From assembly GCF_009646115.1 (NCBI RefSeq), contig NZ_CP045720.1:744001-808000 (forward strand): DNA of 64,000 bases, given 5' to 3'. Numbering within the stretch: the first letter of the stretch is position 1; the number at the start of each line of letters is the position of its first letter. This DNA comes from Pantoea eucalypti. Its GTDB lineage: Bacteria; Pseudomonadota; Gammaproteobacteria; Enterobacterales; Enterobacteriaceae. A program made the position numbers and the translations under genes. The notes under the pieces were generated by a model. The model had not been told where the DNA came from. It saw only the letters and a list, made by a program, of their open reading frames with translations, and searched no databases. This document shows positions 60,305 through 64,000 of the stretch, piece after piece.

Positions 60305-61627
60305 ATGATTTCACTGGAACGATACCTGCAGCGTCGTCAGGCGCTGCTGGCGAAGATGGTGCCTGGCAGCGCAGCGCTGATTTTTGCTGCGCCTGAAGTG
60401 ACGCGCAGTAACGACACCGAATATCCCTTCCGCCAGAGCAGCGACTTCAGTTATTTCACCGGCTTTAATGAGCCGCAGGCATTGCTGGTGCTGATCAAAA
60501 GCGATGAAAATCACAACCACAGCGTGCTGTTTAACCGCGTGCGTGACCCCGCAGCGGAAGTCTGGTCTGGTCGTCGATTGGGTCAGGAGGCCGCGCCCGA
60601 TAAACTCGGCGTGGATCGTGCCTTACCCTGGACCGCTATTGGTGAACAGCTGCACCTGCTGCTGAATGGCCTGGATGTGATTTACCATGCGCAGGGCGAA
60701 TATGCTCACGCAGACACTCTGGTGTTCAGCGCACTGGATAAACTGCGTCGCGGTTTCCGCCAGAATCTTAGCGCGCCAGCCACCGTCACTGACTGGCGTC
60801 CATGGGTGCATGAGATGCGCCTGTTTAAAGATGCGGATGAAATTGAGTTGTTACGCCGCGCCGGGAAAATCAGTGCACTGGCGCATACTCGCGCGATGCA
60901 AACCTGTCAGCCGGGCATGTTTGAGTATCAGCTGGAAGGGGAGATCCATCACGAATTTACCCGTCACGGCGCGCGTTATCCCTCCTATAACACCATTGTG
61001 GGGGCCGGCGAGAACGGCTGCATTCTGCACTACACCGAAAACGAAAGTGAGATGCGCGACGGCGATCTGGTACTGATCGATGCAGGCTGTGAATTCCACG
61101 GCTATGCCGGTGATATCACCCGTACCTTCCCGGTTAACGGCCGATTCAGCCCGGCGCAGCGCGCGATTTATGACATCGTTCTGGCTTCGCTGAAGCGATC
61201 GCTTGAGATGTTCCGGCCTGGCGTCAGCATTCGCGAAGTGAATGACGAAGTGGTGCGCATTATGATCACCGGTCTGGTGGAGCTGGGTATCCTGGAGGGT
61301 GACATCGATACCCTGATCGCCGAAGACGCACATCGCCAGTTCTATATGCATGGCCTGGGCCACTGGCTGGGGCTGGACGTTCACGACGTAGGTCACTACG
61401 GCACCCCGAGTCGCGATCGGATTCTGGAGCCGGGCATGGTGTTAACCGTTGAGCCGGGTCTCTATATCGGGCCGGATGCGGATGTACCCGCGCAATATCG
61501 CGGCATTGGCATCCGAATCGAAGATGACATTGTGATCACGGAAGAGGGCATTGAGAATCTCACCGACAGCGTCGTGAAAGAAGCCGATGAGATTGAAGCA
61601 CTGATGGCGGCGGCAAAACAGGCATGA
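60305..61627 (+). CDS. pepP: Xaa-Pro aminopeptidase P
   Basis: 440 residues. M24 pita-bread domain with metal ligands in LIDAGCEFHGYAGDITRTFP, HGLGHWLGLDVHD and VEPGLYI. Removes N-terminal residues before proline. Start ATG 60305 follows GGAGTGCAGAG; its stop overlaps ubiH (ATGA). Confidence 0.96.
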   Translation: MISLERYLQRRQALLAKMVPGSAALIFAAPEVTRSNDTEYPFRQSSDFSYFTGFNEPQALLVLIKSDENHNHSVLFNRVRDPAAEVWSGRRLGQEAAPDKLGVDRALPWTAIGEQLHLLLNGLDVIYHAQGEYAHADTLVFSALDKLRRGFRQNLSAPATVTDWRPWVHEMRLFKDADEIELLRRAGKISALAHTRAMQTCQPGMFEYQLEGEIHHEFTRHGARYPSYNTIVGAGENGCILHYTENESEMRDGDLVLIDAGCEFHGYAGDITRTFPVNGRFSPAQRAIYDIVLASLKRSLEMFRPGVSIREVNDEVVRIMITGLVELGILEGDIDTLIAEDAHRQFYMHGLGHWLGLDVHDVGHYGTPSRDRILEPGMVLTVEPGLYIGPDADVPAQYRGIGIRIEDDIVITEEGIENLTDSVVKEADEIEALMAAAKQA

Positions 61628-62802
61628 CAATTCTGATTGCCGGAGGCGGCATGACCGGGGCGACGCTGGCGCTGGCGATCTCCCATCTCACCCAGGGCAC
61701 ACTGCCGGTAACGCTGATTGAAAGCAGCGAGCCAGGCAGCCGGGCGCATCCCGGTTTCGACGGCCGCGCGATTGCCCTCGCGGCCGGAACCTGCCAGCAA
61801 CTGGCGGATATCAACCTGTGGCAGCGCATTGCCCGTTGCGCCACGCCGATTACCCATATCCATGTCTCCGATCGCGGTCACGCGGGCTTTGTGTCACTGA
61901 CGGCGGCTGATTATGACATTCCGGCGCTGGGGCAGGTTGTCGAGCTGTTTGATGTCGGTCAGCGGCTGTTTGCGGAACTGAAAAAAGCGCCAGGCGTGAC
62001 GCTGCGCTGTCCTGCACGCGTTACCCAGGCTCACCGAAGCGAACAGCAGGTTGAGGTGACACTGGACAGTGGCGAACAACTCAGCGGCAAGCTGCTGGTG
62101 GCCGCCGATGGCACGCGCTCTGCACTGGCCGCCTCGTGCGGCATTCAGTGGCAAAGAGACGACTATCAGCAGCTCGCGGTAATTGCCAATGTCTCCACTG
62201 CGCTGCCCCATCAGGGCCGGGCTTTCGAGCGTTTCACCGAGCATGGCCCGCTGGCGCTGCTGCCGATGTCTGGCAACCGTCTCTCGCTGGTCTGGTGTCA
62301 TCCGCTTTCGCAGCGCGAACGCATTGAGCAGTGGAGCGAGGCTGAATTCCTGAGTCAGCTGCAGCGTGCCTTTGGCTGGCGACTGGGCAAATTTACTCAC
62401 ACGGGTCAGCGAGAATACTACCCGCTGGCGCTGCACCGGGCGATGTCGCCGGTGACGCACCGTGTGGCGGTGGTGGGTAATGCTGCACAGACGCTGCATC
62501 CCATTGCCGGGCAGGGTTTCAATCTTGGCCTGCGCGATGTGATGTCGCTGGCTGAAACGCTGGCAGCCGCCCATCGTCATCAGCAGGATGCCGGCAGCTA
62601 TGCCGTGCTGCATCATTATCAGCAGCGTCGTCAGCCCGATCGCGCCGCCACTATCGGCATCACCGACGGACTGGTGCGCGTTTTTGCAAACCAGTATGGT
62701 CCACTGGTGGCAGGACGTAACCTGGGCCTGCTGGCAATGGATCATCTGCCGTGGCTACGAAATCAACTGGCTGAGCGTACGCTTGGCTGGGTTAAGCGTT
62801 AA
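61624..62802 (+). CDS. ubiH: 2-octaprenyl-6-methoxyphenol hydroxylase UbiH
   Basis: 392 residues, FAD monooxygenase with N-terminal IAGGGMTGATLALA and the second FAD motif VGNAAQTLHPIAGQGFNLGLRD. Hydroxylates the ubiquinone ring. Coupled to pepP by a 4-nt overlap and followed by ubiI. Confidence 0.96.
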   Translation: MTILIAGGGMTGATLALAISHLTQGTLPVTLIESSEPGSRAHPGFDGRAIALAAGTCQQLADINLWQRIARCATPITHIHVSDRGHAGFVSLTAADYDIPALGQVVELFDVGQRLFAELKKAPGVTLRCPARVTQAHRSEQQVEVTLDSGEQLSGKLLVAADGTRSALAASCGIQWQRDDYQQLAVIANVSTALPHQGRAFERFTEHGPLALLPMSGNRLSLVWCHPLSQRERIEQWSEAEFLSQLQRAFGWRLGKFTHTGQREYYPLALHRAMSPVTHRVAVVGNAAQTLHPIAGQGFNLGLRDVMSLAETLAAAHRHQQDAGSYAVLHHYQQRRQPDRAATIGITDGLVRVFANQYGPLVAGRNLGLLAMDHLPWLRNQLAERTLGWVKR

Positions 62803-62815
62803 TAAAGAGGCTCAG

Positions 62816-64000
62816 ATGCAAACTTTTGATGTGGTGATCGCCGGTGGCGGTATGGTGGGGCTGGCGGTGGCCTGCGGCTTGCAGGGCAGCGGACTGCGCA
62901 TCGCCGTGCTGGAAAAATCGCCGGAGCCACCGCTGGCGCTGAGTGCGTCACCGTCGATTCGCGTGTCGGCGATAAACGCCGCCAGCGAACGGCTGCTGCA
63001 GAAGCTGGATGTCTGGTCGACCATTCTTTCGCTGCGCTGCCGCGCATATCACGGCATGGAAGTGTGGGATAAGGACAGCTTCGGCTCCATCGCTTTTGAT
63101 GATGAGCAGCAGGGCTTGTCACATCTGGGCCATATCGTCGAAAACCCGGTGATTCATACTGCGCTCTGGCAACGTGCCAGCGCCTGCAGCGACGTGACGA
63201 TAATGGCACCTTCGCAGTTACAGCAGGTGGCATTTGGTGACAACGAAGCCTTTGTTACGCTGCAGGATGGCAGTATGTTAAGCGCGCGATTACTGATTGC
63301 CGCTGACGGTGCTAACTCCTGGCTGCGCAACAAAGCCGATATTCCGCTGACTTTCTGGGATTACGATCACCGTGCGTTAGTGGCTAACGTCCGCACTGAG
63401 AAGCCGCACGACGCGGTGGCCCGCCAGGTGTTCCACGGCGACGGTATTCTGGCTTTCCTGCCGATGCAGGATCCGCATCTGAGCTCCATCGTCTGGTCGC
63501 TCTCGCCACAGGAAGCGAGCCGTCTGGAAACCATGCCGGAAGCGCTGTTCAATCAGCAGCTCTCAGTGGCGTTTGATATGCGCCTCGGCCTGTGTCAGCT
63601 GGAAAGCGAGCGCAAATCGTTCCCGCTGGTAGCGCGCTATGCCCGCAACTTTGCGGCACACCGTCTGGCGCTGGTGGGCGATGCGGCTCACACCATTCAT
63701 CCGCTGGCGGGGCAGGGCGTAAACCTTGGCTTTATGGATGCCGCCGAGTTGATTGGCGAGATTCGCCGTCTGCATCAGCAGGGCAAAGATATTGGTCAGC
63801 ACCTCTATCTGCGTCGCTACGAGCGCAGCCGTAAACACAGCGCCGCAATGATGCTGGCAGGCATGCAGGGCTTCCGGGAGATGTTCGCCGGCAATAATCC
63901 GGCGAAAAAACTGCTGCGTGACGTCGGTCTGAAGCTGGCTGATCGCCTGCCAGGGGTAAAACCTATGATGCTGAAGCAGGCGATGGGCCTGAATGATTTA
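62816..64000 (+). CDS. ubiI: 2-octaprenylphenol hydroxylase UbiI (3' end missing)
   Basis: FAD monooxygenase starting MQTFDVVIAGGGMVGLAVACG; the second FAD motif LVGDAAHTIHPLAGQGVNLGF is present. The frame runs off the right edge at KQAMGLNDL, about six codons short of the E. coli end. Hydroxylates C5 of the ubiquinone ring. AGAGG lies 6 nt before ATG 62816; 13 bp after ubiH. Confidence 0.96.
   Translation, partial: MQTFDVVIAGGGMVGLAVACGLQGSGLRIAVLEKSPEPPLALSASPSIRVSAINAASERLLQKLDVWSTILSLRCRAYHGMEVWDKDSFGSIAFDDEQQGLSHLGHIVENPVIHTALWQRASACSDVTIMAPSQLQQVAFGDNEAFVTLQDGSMLSARLLIAADGANSWLRNKADIPLTFWDYDHRALVANVRTEKPHDAVARQVFHGDGILAFLPMQDPHLSSIVWSLSPQEASRLETMPEALFNQQLSVAFDMRLGLCQLESERKSFPLVARYARNFAAHRLALVGDAAHTIHPLAGQGVNLGFMDAAELIGEIRRLHQQGKDIGQHLYLRRYERSRKHSAAMMLAGMQGFREMFAGNNPAKKLLRDVGLKLADRLPGVKPMMLKQAMGLNDL

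Overview
The window reads as chromosomal DNA of an Erwiniaceae bacterium, most likely Pantoea. This is inferred from Enterobacterales protein sequences and gene order. From mltC (22 kb) to ubiI (right edge) the order follows the 66-min region of E. coli: mltC-yggX-mutY / trmB-yggL-yggN / hemW-rdgB-yggT-yggS / yggR / yqgF-yqgE-gshB-rsmE-endA-sprT ... galP-metK-speA-speB-loiP-tktA-epd-pgk-fbaA-mscS-argO-yggE-argP-rpiA-serA-fau-ssrS-zapA-ygfB-pepP-ubiH-ubiI. nupG, yggM and ansB are absent. Two genes for lipopolysaccharide assembly (a GT4 glycosyltransferase and an O-antigen ligase) are inserted between sprT and galP.

The first 21 kb are more accessory. They hold the end of a ferritin-like DUF892 gene, cytoplasmic trehalase treF, the qorB/HxlR-regulator pair, a cyanide-insensitive-type bd oxidase operon (cioA-cioB-DUF2474), a Rob-like AraC regulator and a tiny secreted protein. 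A metal and redox cluster follows: a ferric-siderophore reductase (nfeF type), its PadR regulator, a SelW-like CxxC protein and a full heme uptake operon hmuRSTUV. Then come a CinA-domain amidohydrolase, acuI and ornithine decarboxylase speC. Fur boxes precede nfeF and hmuR.

Polyamine synthesis is well represented: speC, metK (AdoMet supply), speA and speB. The carbon genes tktA-epd-pgk-fbaA and rpiA and the redox/folate genes form the rest of a conserved housekeeping backbone. The 6S RNA gene lies between zapA and fau.

The least explained stretch is 21,219-22,145, between convergent speC and mltC. It has no credible gene. It consists of two inverted, diverging copies of a roughly 350-nt GC-rich element built of hairpins, several capped by GGGA (GNRA-type) loops, ending in a 42-nt repeat with a GTTCGC/GCGAAC stem. 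Other points of interest are a probable ATT start codon for treF, a palindromic operator candidate upstream of nfeF, a 44-codon ORF with a near-ideal ribosome binding site in the speA leader, and a heme receptor lacking the usual FRAP/NPNL signature. No tRNA, rRNA, CRISPR array, prophage or insertion sequence was recognised.
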